From Zhihengliuella halotolerans (lineage in GTDB: Bacteria > Actinomycetota > Actinomycetes > Actinomycetales > Micrococcaceae), in contig NZ_SHLA01000001.1 of the NCBI RefSeq assembly GCF_004217565.1, positions 62,001 to 126,000 on the forward strand: a stretch of 64,000 nucleotides of DNA. The letters are read 5' to 3'. Of this stretch, positions 33,350 through 42,863 are shown piece by piece; positions within the stretch are counted from its first letter, which is position 1, and every line of letters begins with the position of its first letter. Below the pieces are notes generated by a model. It was not told where the DNA came from, ran no database searches, and was given only the letters and a program-made list of their open reading frames with translations. The position numbers were made by a program, and so were the translations under genes.

Positions 33350-34870
33350 TCAGCAGACCTTGGCCGGTTCGGGCGCTTCGCCGTCGAGGAGGAACCCGTC
33401 GACGACGCGGGTGACGCAGTCGTTGCTGCGGCCGTAGGCCGTGTGCCCGGCCCCGTCGTACGTCAGCAGGTGCACGTTGGAACGGTCCTCGCCGGCGAGC
33501 TGGTCCGCGAGGGCCTGAGACCACTCGTAAGGCGTCGCGGGGTCGCCCGTTGTCCCGACCACCAGCGCCTCGGAGTTCTCGTTCAACGGCTCAGCCGGGC
33601 CCAGCTTGCCCACGGGGTCGGCGGGCCAGTCCGCGCAGGAGAGGCTCCCGCCCAGGTACCAGCCGATGGTCGGCGAGATGTCGTCCAGCGTCCGATCCAG
33701 CTCCGCACCGGAGAGCGCCGGCTCCGGGTAATCGAGGCAGTTGATCGCCGTGAACGCGTCCCAGGAGTTGTCCGCGTACGTGCCATCGTCGAGGCGGCCC
33801 GACCGGGCGTCAGCCATGGACATGAGCGCCTCCGGGTCGCCTTCCTCCAGGTCCATGAGCCCGGCGACCATCGAATCCCACCAGCCGTCGTCGTACATGG
33901 GCAGCAGGAGCGCGTTGGCCAGTTCGTGGTCGTCGAACCGGCGGCCGTCAGCGGTCGTCATCGGGTCCTGCCCCAACCGGTCCATGATCTTCTCGAGTTC
34001 GGCCAGACCCGCCTCGCCGCCGCCGTCGACCGGGCAGTCCCGGATGTCATCGCACCAATCGACCCATTCGCGCACCGCCTGCTCGAAGCGCTGGGCCTGC
34101 CCCGTGGTGACCTGATCGATGCCGAGCATCGGGTTCATGGCCCCGTCGAGGACCATACGCCCGACGTTTTCGCCGAACCGGTCCGAATAGGCCGCGCCGA
34201 GCTTGGTGCCGTAGGAGAAACCGAGGTAGTTCAGGCGCTTGTCGCCGACGGCGGCGCGCAGGATGTCCAGGTCGCGGGCGGCGCTGCCGGTGTCCAGATG
34301 GGGGAGCACCCGTGCGTTGGCCTCGGCGCACAGCGCGCCGAGCTGCCCGATGCTCAGGGAATCCCCCGCGCGGGAGGCGTCGAGCTGAGCGTCGGAGCGG
34401 CATTCGACGGGGGCGGAGCGGCCCACGCCGCGCGGATCGAACCCGACGAGGTGGAATTTCTCGCGCAGCGACGACGAGAACGTGGTGGATCCGGAGTTCT
34501 TCACGAGGTCGACCCCGGACGCGCCGGGCCCGCCGGGGTTCACGAACAGCGAGCCGCGGGGCATGAGCGCCTTCTGCCGGATGACGGCGATCGAGATGCG
34601 TTCCTCGTCGGGGGCGTCGTAGTCGAGCGGCACCTCGATCTCGGCGCACTCGAGTCCGCTTTCGCCTTCGCACGGTTCCCACTGCGTGGACTGCTCGTAG
34701 TAGTCCTCGAGGGCGTCGGGGACGGGGGCGGCGTACGTCTCGTCGGCGCCCGGCGCGGGCGGTGTACACGAGGTCGTCAGCGCCAGGGCCGCGATCGCCG
34801 CCACCGCCCGGATGAACGCGCCGCGCGGGCGGAGAACGGTGCGACGGGGAGGGGTACTGCCAGTGCTCAT
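33350..34870 (-). CDS. Secreted alpha/beta-hydrolase, tripeptidyl aminopeptidase (TAP) type, probable lipoprotein
   Basis: This 506-residue exported enzyme resembles the Streptomyces tripeptidyl aminopeptidase/SlpD group. A positively charged N-terminus with a hydrophobic segment ends in LTTSC (Cys35), a weak lipobox. The triad is Ser in LGFSYGTKLG, Asp in GTTGDPATP and His in GAGHTAYG; VNPGGPGASG is the oxyanion loop of this family, and the C-terminal part is the TAP-like domain. The ATG at 34870 has CAGGAG about 13 bases upstream; the longer open frame upstream overlaps holB and is spurious. It follows holB on the same strand. Confidence 0.9.
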   Translation of the reverse strand: MSTGSTPPRRTVLRPRGAFIRAVAAIAALALTTSCTPPAPGADETYAAPVPDALEDYYEQSTQWEPCEGESGLECAEIEVPLDYDAPDEERISIAVIRQKALMPRGSLFVNPGGPGASGVDLVKNSGSTTFSSSLREKFHLVGFDPRGVGRSAPVECRSDAQLDASRAGDSLSIGQLGALCAEANARVLPHLDTGSAARDLDILRAAVGDKRLNYLGFSYGTKLGAAYSDRFGENVGRMVLDGAMNPMLGIDQVTTGQAQRFEQAVREWVDWCDDIRDCPVDGGGEAGLAELEKIMDRLGQDPMTTADGRRFDDHELANALLLPMYDDGWWDSMVAGLMDLEEGDPEALMSMADARSGRLDDGTYADNSWDAFTAINCLDYPEPALSGAELDRTLDDISPTIGWYLGGSLSCADWPADPVGKLGPAEPLNENSEALVVGTTGDPATPYEWSQALADQLAGEDRSNVHLLTYDGAGHTAYGRSNDCVTRVVDGFLLDGEAPEPAKVC

Positions 34871-34944
34871 GCGGCGTGTGCGCTCCTGACGGGAGTTGAC
34901 GTTCCGGTCTGATCCGCGGCGTGCCGGGCCGCGGCCCGCGCCGG

Positions 34945-36084
34945 TCAGGACCGGCGTGGGATCAGGCCCGCCATGAGCGCTTCCATCGCGATGAGCGGCG
35001 TGACGTTGGCTGCGATCCGCTGCCTCGCCCGCGAGATCAGGTCGATCCTGCCCAGCGTATCCGTTGGCGTCCCACGTGCCGCGTACGCGCGCAGCGGTTC
35101 GCCGAGATAGTCGTTGACCAGTTCGGTTTCCGCACCGAGCTGGATCACCAGCACGTCCCGGTAGACGGTCGTCAGATCGATGAGCGAGCGGTCCAGGGAA
35201 TCGCTGATTCCGCGCCGGGCGCGCCGCTTGGCGCTCTCCTCGACCTGCTTGAACTGGCTCCGCAGCTGCGGGGGCACGACGGCGTCCGGCTCGAGGCCCA
35301 GCGTCTCGCGCAGCGCGGCCGTCTCGGCATCGGCGCGTTCCTGCGCTGACGAGGAGGCCTCCGTCGTCGAGATCTCCACGATCTCGCCGGCCGCGCGGAC
35401 AGCGTCCGAGACGGAGCGCAGCCGCAGCGGCAGCTTGACGGTCGTGTCGCGGCGCAGGCGCGCCTCCTCGCTGCGGGCCAGGCGCCGCGCGACGCCGATG
35501 TGGGACTGGCTGATGCGCGCAGCGAATTCGGCCTGCTCGGCGGTGAGGTGGTCGCGGCGGACCAGGAGGTCGGCCACGGCCTCGCGGCTGGGCACACGCA
35601 GGCTGACCGGCCGGCAGCGGGAGCGGATGGTCACGAGCACGTCGGCCGGGCTCGGGGCGCACAGGATCCAGATGGTGTGCGGGGGCGGCTCCTCGATCGC
35701 CTTGAGCAGCACGTTGGTTGTGCGCTCGGCCATGCGGTCGGCGTCTTCCATGATGATGATCCGCCACCGTCCGCCCGAGGGCCTGGCCTGAGCCTTGGCG
35801 ATCAGCTCGCGCACGTCCGCAATCGCGTAGGTGACGTTCTCAGTGGTCACCATGGCCACGTCCGGGTGGCTGGAGGCGGCGACCAGCCGGCAGTTCTTGC
35901 ACGTGCCGCAGCCGGTCCCGGCGTCGCACTGGAGCGCTGCGGCGAAGGCCCGCGCCGCGTTCGAGCGCCCTGAGCCCGGCGGGCCGGTGAACAGCCACGC
36001 GTGGGTCGGGTTTCCGCCCTCGACCGCGCGCGAGAGCTGCGCGACCGCGTGCTCCTGCCCCGGTAGCTCGTCCCAGACGCTCAT
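34945..36084 (-). CDS. holB: DNA polymerase III delta' subunit
   Basis: This 379-residue AAA+ protein is the delta' subunit of the clamp loader, which opens the sliding clamp. It has the P-loop relative FTGPPGSGRSNAA (arginine in place of the Walker lysine, usual for delta'), a zinc module with cysteines in CDAGTGCGTCKNC, EDADRM, and the sensor 1 region LLKAIEEPPPHT. The ATG overlaps the tmk stop by 4 bases. tmk-holB is a conserved bacterial pair. Confidence 0.93.
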   Translation of the reverse strand: MSVWDELPGQEHAVAQLSRAVEGGNPTHAWLFTGPPGSGRSNAARAFAAALQCDAGTGCGTCKNCRLVAASSHPDVAMVTTENVTYAIADVRELIAKAQARPSGGRWRIIIMEDADRMAERTTNVLLKAIEEPPPHTIWILCAPSPADVLVTIRSRCRPVSLRVPSREAVADLLVRRDHLTAEQAEFAARISQSHIGVARRLARSEEARLRRDTTVKLPLRLRSVSDAVRAAGEIVEISTTEASSSAQERADAETAALRETLGLEPDAVVPPQLRSQFKQVEESAKRRARRGISDSLDRSLIDLTTVYRDVLVIQLGAETELVNDYLGEPLRAYAARGTPTDTLGRIDLISRARQRIAANVTPLIAMEALMAGLIPRRS

Positions 36085-36779
36085 GCTCGCGCCTTCCCGC
36101 CCAGGAGGGCGTCGACGCGGTCCGCGATGCGCGCCGCGAGCTCGTCGATGCCGGCCGCGGCGTCGAGCACGAGGTAGCGACCGGGCTCGGCGGCGGCGAG
36201 GTCCAGGAAGGCCCGGCGGTTGCTCGCGTGAAAATCGTCCGGCTCGGACTCCAGCCGGTCCTCGGCGCCGGAGGCTGCGGTGCGACGGCGCCGCCCGGAC
36301 GCCGCGTCCACGTCCAGGAGCACCGTCAGATCCGGCAGCAGCGAACCCGTGGCCCAGCGGTTGATCATCAGCACGTCGTCGACGCCGAGGCCGCGGCCGA
36401 CACCCTGGTAGGCGACTGAGGAATCGACGTAACGGTCGCAGACGACGACGGCGCCTGACGCCAACGCGGGCCGGATGACCTGATCGACGTGGGCCGCGCG
36501 GGAGGCGGCGAACATGAGCGCTTCGCACCTGGCGTCCACGGTGCCGTGCCCGTGGTCGAGGATGAGGCCGCGCAGCTTCTCGCCGATCTCGGTGCCGCCG
36601 GGCTCGCGGGTGCGCAGGACGGAGCGGCCTGTCCGGCCGAGGTGTTCGGCGAGCCGGGCGGCCTGCGTCGACTTGCCCGCGCCGTCCCCGCCCTCGAACA
36701 CGATGAAGGCGCCGAGGCCGTCGGGTCCCGGGGCCGCCGGGGCGGGGGTGTTCGGAGGAATCTGGTGCTGCTGGCTCAC
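36081..36779 (-). CDS. tmk: Thymidylate kinase
   Basis: Tmk phosphorylates dTMP to dTDP. The 232-residue protein has the P-loop FEGGDGAGKST (about 28-38), the REPGGTEIGE segment, and the dTMP-binding CDRYVDSSVAYQG. The GTG start gives about 20 more N-terminal residues (Gln/Pro-rich) than most family members, and a start closer to the P-loop cannot be excluded. It is translationally coupled to holB. Confidence 0.94.
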   Translation of the reverse strand: MSQQHQIPPNTPAPAAPGPDGLGAFIVFEGGDGAGKSTQAARLAEHLGRTGRSVLRTREPGGTEIGEKLRGLILDHGHGTVDARCEALMFAASRAAHVDQVIRPALASGAVVVCDRYVDSSVAYQGVGRGLGVDDVLMINRWATGSLLPDLTVLLDVDAASGRRRRTAASGAEDRLESEPDDFHASNRRAFLDLAAAEPGRYLVLDAAAGIDELAARIADRVDALLGGKARA

Positions 36780-36861
36780 CCGTCCAGCCTATCCGCAAAA
36801 ATTCTGCCGAGGCGGTCTTCTCATTGCGTTGTGGAGAACCCGCGCCGCTAGTCTTCTGTAC

Positions 36862-38082
36862 ATGATTGAGCCAGCTTCCCCCGCCCCGCATGAGCCCGCT
36901 CGCGGCCTGGCGGCCGACAGCCTCGTGGTCTCCCTCGGCCGGCCACCCCATGAGACCGACGCGCCCGTGAACCCACCGATCGTGCTCTCCTCGACGTTCC
37001 ACGGCCTGGGCGGCGCGGGCTCGGGGGAGAAGGGGTACGCCCGCTTCACCAACCCCACGTGGGACCCGCTCGAGGAGGCCCTCGGGACGCTGGAGGCGTG
37101 CACTCTGCCCGGGCTCGTCTTCGCCTCGGGTATGGGTGCGATCGCCGCCGCCATGTCGCTCATGCCGCAGAACGGGACGCTCGTCATGCCCCGGCACAGC
37201 TACAGCGGCTCGCTCTCGATCGTCCAGGACCTGGAAACCCGTGCCGGGCTCACGATCCGGCACGCGGACGTCGCCGACACCGAAGCGACGATCGCGCTGC
37301 TCGACGGCGCCGATATGCTCTGGATCGAGAGTCCGACCAATCCGATGCTCGAGGTCGCGGACCTGCCCGCCCTCGTCGCCGCCGCCAAGGAGCGCGGCGT
37401 GCTCACCGTCGTCGACAACACCTTCTGCACCCCGCTGCTGCAGCAGCCCCTGGAGGTTGGGGCCGACGTCGTCGTGCATTCGGCGACCAAGTACCTGGGC
37501 GGCCATTCCGACGTCGTCATGGGCGCCGTGGTGACCGGAAGCACGGAACTGCGCGAGCGGCTGCACACCTACCGGACCCTGCACGGGGCGATCCCGGGCC
37601 CCTTCGAAACCTGGCTGACCCTGCGCGGGCTGCGCACGCTCGCCGTGCGCACGGAGCGCTCGCAGGCCAGCGCCCACGTGCTGGCCGCCCGGCTCGCCCG
37701 GCACGAGGGCATCGCCCGCGTCCGCTACCCGGGGCTGGCGTCCGACCCGGGGCACGCCCGGGCCCGCACGCAGATGCGCGGCTTCGGCTCGATCGTCTCG
37801 TTCGAGGTCGACCCGGCCTTCGCCGGGCTCAGGCACGACGACGGCGCCGCCGCCGACGCGGTCATGGCCGGTCTGCGCCTGTGGACTCCGGCCACGAGTC
37901 TCGGCGGGGTGGAATCGCTCGCCGAGCGCCGTCGTCGCCACGCGGCGGAGCCGGGCAGCGTCCCGCCGGGCCTCATCCGACTGAGCGTCGGGATCGAAAA
38001 CGTCGAGGACCTGTGGGCCGACCTCGCCCAGGCGCTCGAGGCCGCGCGCGCCGAGAGCGGCGCGGCGGCGCCGGCGTCCTAG
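36862..38082 (+). CDS. Cys/Met metabolism PLP-dependent enzyme (cystathionine gamma-synthase/lyase type)
   Basis: This 406-residue fold-type I PLP enzyme has [20 protein letters not shown] near the start, the aspartate that holds the cofactor in [10 protein letters not shown], and the Schiff-base lysine in [13 protein letters not shown]. It could be a cystathionine gamma-synthase, a cystathionine gamma-lyase or a methionine gamma-lyase; residues alone do not decide it. It starts at ATG 36862 without a strong ribosome binding site, divergent from tmk, and is followed 10 bases later by a DUF2516 gene. Confidence 0.9.
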   Translation: MIEPASPAPHEPARGLAADSLVVSLGRPPHETDAPVNPPIVLSSTFHGLGGAGSGEKGYARFTNPTWDPLEEALGTLEACTLPGLVFASGMGAIAAAMSLMPQNGTLVMPRHSYSGSLSIVQDLETRAGLTIRHADVADTEATIALLDGADMLWIESPTNPMLEVADLPALVAAAKERGVLTVVDNTFCTPLLQQPLEVGADVVVHSATKYLGGHSDVVMGAVVTGSTELRERLHTYRTLHGAIPGPFETWLTLRGLRTLAVRTERSQASAHVLAARLARHEGIARVRYPGLASDPGHARARTQMRGFGSIVSFEVDPAFAGLRHDDGAAADAVMAGLRLWTPATSLGGVESLAERRRRHAAEPGSVPPGLIRLSVGIENVEDLWADLAQALEAARAESGAAAPAS

Positions 38083-38092
38083 ACTGGACGAT

Positions 38093-38398
38093 ATGGAACT
38101 GGCTTACATGATCGAACAGTCCCTCTACCGGGGTCTGGCCGTCGCCGGCCTCGCGCTGGCGCTGTGGGCGCTCGTCGACGCGCTTCGTCACCCGGGTGAG
38201 GCCTACCTCCGCACGGGCAAGCGGTCCAAGGGCTTCTGGGGCGGGCTCAACGCCGGCGCCGCCCTCTTCTGCTTTTTCGGCGTCATGGGCGGCGGCGCGG
38301 GGCTCTTCCAGCTCGTCGCGGCGTGCGTCGCCGCCGTGTACCTGGCCGACGTGCGCCCGGCGCTCTCCGGCAAGGGCGGCGGCTCCTTCAACTTCTGA
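38093..38398 (+). CDS. DUF2516 family membrane protein
   Basis: This 101-residue protein has three hydrophobic segments (GLAVAGLALALWALVDAL, LNAGAALFCFFGVM, GLFQLVAACVAAVYLAD) with a charged loop between the first two, matching the DUF2516 family of small actinobacterial membrane proteins. The function is not known. It lies 10 bases after the PLP enzyme gene and 67 bases before gpmA. Confidence 0.88.
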   Translation: MELAYMIEQSLYRGLAVAGLALALWALVDALRHPGEAYLRTGKRSKGFWGGLNAGAALFCFFGVMGGGAGLFQLVAACVAAVYLADVRPALSGKGGGSFNF

Positions 38399-38465
38399 CG
38401 GGCGCCCCGCCGTTCCGCGCGTCACAACTCGGCGCGCGGCGGTGCGGGATCGGTAGGATGAGAGC

Positions 38466-39212
38466 ATGACTTACACCCTGATCCTGCTGCGTCACGGCCA
38501 CAGTGAGTGGAATGCCAAGAACTTGTTCACCGGTTGGGTGGACGTCGATCTCAACGACCAGGGGCGCGCTGAGGCCGCCCGCGGCGGCGAGCTCCTCACT
38601 GCGAACAACGTCCTGCCGGACGTCCTCTACACGTCGCTGCTCAAGCGCGCTATCAACACCGCGAACATCGCCCTCGACAAGGCGAACCGCGGCTGGATTC
38701 CGGTCCAGCGCGACTGGCGCCTCAACGAGCGCCACTACGGCGCGCTGCAGGGCAAGGACAAGGCCCAGACCCTCGAGGAATTCGGCGAGGAGCAGTTCAT
38801 GGAGTGGCGCCGCTCGTACGACACCCCGCCGCCCGCCATCTCAGACGACTCCGAGTTCTCCCAGTTCGGCGACCCGCGCTACGCCGACCTCGGCGACGAC
38901 GCCCCGCGCACGGAGTGCCTCAAGGACGTGCTCGAGCGCATGCTCCCGTACTGGGAGTCGGACATCAAAGCCGACCTCACCGCTGGCAAGACCGTTCTGG
39001 TCACCGCCCACGGCAACTCGCTGCGGGCGCTCGTCAAGCACCTCGACGGCATCTCCGACGAGGACATCGCCTCCCTGAACATCCCGACCGGCATCCCGCT
39101 GGTCTACGAACTCGACGAGGACTTCAAGCCGCTGAACCCGGGCGGCACTTACCTCGACCCCGACGCCGCGGCCGACGCCATCAAGGCCGTCGCCAACCAG
39201 GGCCGCAAGTAG
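38466..39212 (+). CDS. gpmA: Phosphoglycerate mutase, 2,3-bisphosphoglycerate-dependent
   Basis: GpmA interconverts 3- and 2-phosphoglycerate in glycolysis and gluconeogenesis. The 248 residues match the family. The phosphohistidine is His10 in [37 protein letters not shown] and [15 protein letters not shown] are all canonical. It lies convergent to phoU across a strong bidirectional terminator. Confidence 0.97.
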   Translation: MTYTLILLRHGHSEWNAKNLFTGWVDVDLNDQGRAEAARGGELLTANNVLPDVLYTSLLKRAINTANIALDKANRGWIPVQRDWRLNERHYGALQGKDKAQTLEEFGEEQFMEWRRSYDTPPPAISDDSEFSQFGDPRYADLGDDAPRTECLKDVLERMLPYWESDIKADLTAGKTVLVTAHGNSLRALVKHLDGISDEDIASLNIPTGIPLVYELDEDFKPLNPGGTYLDPDAAADAIKAVANQGRK

Positions 39213-39235
39213 GCCCGGCCGCGCCAGCGGCCGAC

Positions 39236-39280
39236 AAAAAGGGCTCCGCCCCCGCGAACCGCGGGGGCGGAGCCCTTTTT
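39236..39280. terminator. Bidirectional rho-independent terminator between gpmA and phoU
   Basis: A 16-bp stem (GGGCTCCGCCCCCGCG and complement) is flanked by AAAAA on the left and TTTTT on the right, giving a T-tract in both directions. Confidence 0.92.
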
Positions 39281-39311
39281 CGTCTGACGCCCGTGGACGA
39301 CGCCGGTGCCG

Positions 39312-39965
39312 CTACTCGAGCTGCGGCTCCCACTCACCGGTGACCAGGTAGTTCACCTTGCGGGCGACGGAGACGCCGTGGTCGCCGTAGCGCTCCATGT
39401 AGCGGCTGGCCAGCGTGACATCCGTCGTCGTCGGGGCGTCCTGGTTCCAGTCGTCAGCGGCGATCGCCCGGAAGACGCCGGCGTGCAGCTCGTCGATCTG
39501 CTTGTTCAGGTCGATGATCTCCGCGGCCAGGTTCAAATCGCGCGTCGCGAGCAGCTCGCCGACCTTGTTGGCGATCCGGATGTTCAGGTCGGCCATCTGA
39601 TCGAAGGTCCCCGTCATCGATTCCGGCAGGACCTTGTCCGGGAAGCGCAGCCGGGTGAGCTGGGCGATGTGCCGGGCGAGGTCGCCCATGCGCTCGAGCG
39701 AGGCGCTCATGCGCAGCGAGCCGACGATCATCCGGAGGTCGGATGCGACCGGGCCCTGCAGGGCCAGGATGTCGATCGCGTGCTCGTCGAGCTTGTTCTG
39801 CAGGAAGTCGACGCGGGCATCAGCGGCGATGACCTCCTGGGCCTGCTCCGTGTCGGCGTTGGAGAAGGACTCGTACGCGCGCTCCATCGCCTCCGCGACG
39901 AGCTTCGACAGGTTGATCAGTTCTTCGCCAATGGTCTGGAGCTCAGCCTGGAATACCTTGCGCAT
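39312..39965 (-). CDS. phoU: Phosphate signalling protein PhoU
   Basis: PhoU links the Pst phosphate importer to the phosphate-sensing kinase and keeps the regulon off when phosphate is plentiful. The 217-residue all-helical protein has two PhoU repeats with the E/DxxxD metal motifs (RMGDLARHI in the first and RYGDHGVSVARKV in the second). It is divergent from the SenX3/RegX3 pair, with 177 bases between. No pst genes lie in the window. Confidence 0.95.
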   Translation of the reverse strand: MRKVFQAELQTIGEELINLSKLVAEAMERAYESFSNADTEQAQEVIAADARVDFLQNKLDEHAIDILALQGPVASDLRMIVGSLRMSASLERMGDLARHIAQLTRLRFPDKVLPESMTGTFDQMADLNIRIANKVGELLATRDLNLAAEIIDLNKQIDELHAGVFRAIAADDWNQDAPTTTDVTLASRYMERYGDHGVSVARKVNYLVTGEWEPQLE

Positions 39966-40142
39966 GCTGTCGTCCTTTCATGTCTGCCATCCGGCCCGAC
40001 AGAGGTGGGAAGGCGGTCTCGTTCAGTTGTTCACATTGACACTACTAAGTAAACCGCGTTCTCTCGGCAAGTGAACGTTGGATGAATCAGCGCGGCGGGA
40101 AACGGAACCGTCGGCGAGCACCTCCGGCCACGGCCTAAGCTG

Positions 40143-41330
40143 GTGGACGTGAATGATCCGTTGTGGCTGGTAATCGCAGGACTCGTGGGCCTCCTGTTGG
40201 GCGTCTTCGGCCTCGTCGCGTACCGCGCCAGCCAGCGACGACGGCTCGTGCTGCCCGAGGTGCTCGAGCCGACGCTGCCGGAAGGCACCGCCGAGGTCCT
40301 CTCGATCGTCGGTCGCGCATTCGTCGTCGTCGACGAGGTCGACGGCGTCGTCCGCGCCAATCCTGCCGCCTACGCTTACGGGCTGGTCCGCGGGCATACC
40401 GTCGTGCACCAGCAGCTGCTCGATCTGGCCGCGCGTGTTCGCGCCGACGGTGTCATCGAGGAGAAGCAGTTCGAACTCCCGCGCGGCCCGCTCGGCCAGG
40501 GGGCGATCGTCGTGCACGTGCGCGTCGCCCCGCTCGCGGACCGGTACGTGCTCGTGTTGGCGGACGACCGCACGGAGATCACCCGCACGGAGGCCATCCG
40601 CAACGACTTCGTCGCGAACGTCTCCCACGAGCTGAAGACGCCGGTCGGCGCCATCTCCCTGCTCTCGGAGGCCATCGAGGACGCGGCCGGGGACGAGGTC
40701 GCGGTCAAGCGCTTCACGAAGCGACTGCACAAGGAGTCCATCCGGCTGGCCGCGCTTGTGCAGGACATCATCGAGCTCTCGCGGCTGCAGGGCACCGACG
40801 TCGTCCTGCAGGGGCGGCCCGTCGAACTGGGCCGCATCATCAGCGAGGCCGTCGACCGCAACCATCTCACCGCTGAGGGCAAGAACATCACGGTCACCGT
40901 CGGCGGGGCGAGCGACGTCGTCGTGCACGGCGACCCAGACCTGCTGATGACCGCGTTCCGGAACCTGATCGACAACGCCATCCGCTACTCGCCGGAGGGC
41001 ACCAAAGTCGGAGTCGGCGTGCGCGTGCGCAACGGGCTCGTACAGGTCTCCGTCACGGACCAGGGCCCGGGCATCGGGCAGGACGACCAGGAACGAATCT
41101 TCGAGCGCTTCTACCGCGTCGACGCGGCGCGTTCGCGCCAGACCGGCGGCACGGGGCTCGGACTGAGCATCGTCAAACACGTGATGTCGAACCACGGCGG
41201 CGAGGTGACCGTCTGGTCGCAGCCCGGCCAGGGGTCGACGTTCACGGTGCGGCTGCCGCTCTACGAAGAAGCGACACCGTCCGACGGCCCGCCGTCGGAC
41301 GCCGAGACCACCGGCGCCGAGAGCGCCTAG
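40143..41330 (+). CDS. senX3: Sensor histidine kinase SenX3-like
   Basis: This 395-residue kinase senses phosphate limitation together with PhoU and the Pst importer. One membrane helix lies at about 8-26, a PAS-like domain at about 50-140, the phospho-acceptor is His162 in NVSHELKTPVGA, the N box is NLIDNAIRYSPEG, and the G boxes are DQGPGIG and GGTGLGLSIVKHV. The region resembles mycobacterial SenX3 closely in order and sequence. The start is GTG (40143 or the in-frame GTG at 40149). regX3 follows after 17 bases. Confidence 0.92.
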   Translation: MDVNDPLWLVIAGLVGLLLGVFGLVAYRASQRRRLVLPEVLEPTLPEGTAEVLSIVGRAFVVVDEVDGVVRANPAAYAYGLVRGHTVVHQQLLDLAARVRADGVIEEKQFELPRGPLGQGAIVVHVRVAPLADRYVLVLADDRTEITRTEAIRNDFVANVSHELKTPVGAISLLSEAIEDAAGDEVAVKRFTKRLHKESIRLAALVQDIIELSRLQGTDVVLQGRPVELGRIISEAVDRNHLTAEGKNITVTVGGASDVVVHGDPDLLMTAFRNLIDNAIRYSPEGTKVGVGVRVRNGLVQVSVTDQGPGIGQDDQERIFERFYRVDAARSRQTGGTGLGLSIVKHVMSNHGGEVTVWSQPGQGSTFTVRLPLYEEATPSDGPPSDAETTGAESA

Positions 41331-41347
41331 GAACTAGAGGAGACCAT

Positions 41348-42028
41348 ATGACGCGGATTCTGGTTGTCGAGGACGAGGAGTCGTTGAGCGACCCGTTGTC
41401 CTACCTGCTGGAGAAGGAGGGCTTCGAGGTCCAGGTCGTCGACAACGGCCTCGATGCCGTGACCGAATTCGATCGGGCCGGCGCGGACCTCGTGCTGCTC
41501 GACCTGATGCTGCCCGGCCAGTCCGGGACCGAGGTCTGCCGCCAGCTGCGCCAGCGTTCAAGCGTCCCGGTCATCATGCTCACAGCCAAGGATTCCGAGA
41601 TCGACAAGGTCGTGGGGCTCGAGCTGGGGGCCGACGACTACGTGACCAAGCCCTATTCGTCCCGGGAGCTCGTGGCCCGGGTCAGGGCGGTGCTGCGCCG
41701 CCAGGGCGAGCCCGACGAGCTCATGACGAACACCGTGCAGGCCGGCCCGGTGCGGATGGACGTCGAGCGCCACGTCGTGAGCGTCTCCGGCGAACGGGTC
41801 TCCTTCCCGCTCAAGGAGTTCGAGCTCCTGGAGATGCTGCTGCGCAACTCCGGCCGTGTGCTCACGCGCGGTCAGCTCATCGACCGGGTCTGGGGTTCGG
41901 ACTACGTGGGCGATACCAAGACCCTCGACGTGCACGTCAAGCGCCTGCGCTCGAAGATCGAGCCGGACCCCTCGAGTCCGGTGCATCTCGTGACCGTTCG
42001 CGGCCTCGGCTACAAATTCGAGGCCTGA
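41348..42028 (+). CDS. regX3: Response regulator RegX3-like
   Basis: This 226-residue OmpR-family regulator has receiver Asp52 in VLLDLMLPG, the lysine in MLTAKDS, and a winged-helix domain ending VTVRGLGYKFE. It is the partner of the preceding kinase and activates phosphate-starvation genes in relatives. AGAGGAG lies about 9 bases before the ATG. A strong hairpin terminator ends the two-gene operon. Confidence 0.94.
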   Translation: MTRILVVEDEESLSDPLSYLLEKEGFEVQVVDNGLDAVTEFDRAGADLVLLDLMLPGQSGTEVCRQLRQRSSVPVIMLTAKDSEIDKVVGLELGADDYVTKPYSSRELVARVRAVLRRQGEPDELMTNTVQAGPVRMDVERHVVSVSGERVSFPLKEFELLEMLLRNSGRVLTRGQLIDRVWGSDYVGDTKTLDVHVKRLRSKIEPDPSSPVHLVTVRGLGYKFEA

Positions 42029-42045
42029 CGCCGGCGGTGAAAAGG

Positions 42046-42086
42046 AAAGGCTGCGGCCCCGGGACGTCCCGGGGCCGCAGCCTTTT
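42046..42086 (+). terminator. Rho-independent terminator after regX3
   Basis: A 19-bp stem (AAAGGCTGCGGCCCCGGGA and its complement) with a CG centre is followed by TTTT. The convergent lipoprotein gene may use it too. Confidence 0.88.
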
Positions 42087-42110
42087 CGCTTGTCTGCTTC
42101 TACGGTGGTC

Positions 42111-42644
42111 CTAGTGGCCGCCGTCCTCTTTTTCTTCGTGCTTGAGGTGCTCGACGGTGCCGTCCTCGTAGCCGCCCGGCAGGTACTGGCGGTACTCCGG
42201 GAGTGCCCCGTTGATCACGGGTACGGACTGCTCGACGCTCTCCCCGTCCACGGTCACCGTGACGGCAGTGTGGGCGCCCGGCTCTTCGCCGGAGGAGGGG
42301 ATGATGGTCTTGTTGGCGTCGTCTTCCAGCTTGGTCACGGAACCGCCCGCGACGGCGATGGAAACGGCCGTACCGTCGACATTCAGGTTCACGCGGGTGT
42401 TGCTCTCGCCATTGTTGACGAGGCTTCCCAGCACGCGGGCCTCTTCGTCAGCCGCGTTGGTGACGATCATGAGATTGCGGACCTCGAGGTCGCCGGCAGT
42501 GAAGACCACGCCGTCGCTCGGTGCGTACTTGTCGGCGGTCGCCTGGTCGTTGATCGCGCCGCAGCTGGTGGCGCTCAGGGCGACGACGGCGAGGGCGGCG
42601 GTGGCCAGAGCACGGCGTCCGCGGATCTTCTGTGCGGTGATCAC
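42111..42644 (-). CDS. Predicted lipoprotein of unknown function
   Basis: This 177-residue protein has a lipoprotein signal peptide (positive KIRGRR, hydrophobic core, lipobox ATSC with Cys28). The mature part looks like a small beta-rich domain (VRNLMIVTNAADEEARVLG, NTRVNLNVDGTAVSIAV, HTAVTVTVDGESV), as in secreted copper-chaperone-like or immunoglobulin-like actinobacterial lipoproteins. The tail is acidic and histidine-containing (LKHEEKEDGGH). GTG start with GAGGAG 8 bases upstream. The position beside carD and regX3 suggests an envelope role, but none can be assigned. Confidence 0.85.
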   Translation of the reverse strand: MITAQKIRGRRALATAALAVVALSATSCGAINDQATADKYAPSDGVVFTAGDLEVRNLMIVTNAADEEARVLGSLVNNGESNTRVNLNVDGTAVSIAVAGGSVTKLEDDANKTIIPSSGEEPGAHTAVTVTVDGESVEQSVPVINGALPEYRQYLPGGYEDGTVEHLKHEEKEDGGH

Positions 42645-42863
42645 TGCACAAACTCCTCATCAAGTTCGAATCGGGATGTTCATGTCACTGCAGGCTGCGC
42701 CCGTGGTGACGGCATTCGAAGCAATCCTACTCGGAAAGTGCCCCAAACTTTTACTCGCCGTCGAAGTGGCACCGGAGCGCGGACTGCCGGACCTGCCGGG
42801 GCGGCGGCCAACCGTGGCCTACCGGCCCGTAGGAACCGCCCGTGTGTTACGCGGAGGTGAATT

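Noticed and set aside
34945-37941. Nearly 1000-codon minus-strand frame running through holB, tmk and the PLP enzyme gene
   Set aside because: Only the part to 36084 is holB. Upstream it is out of frame with tmk and antisense to the PLP enzyme, both of which are real.
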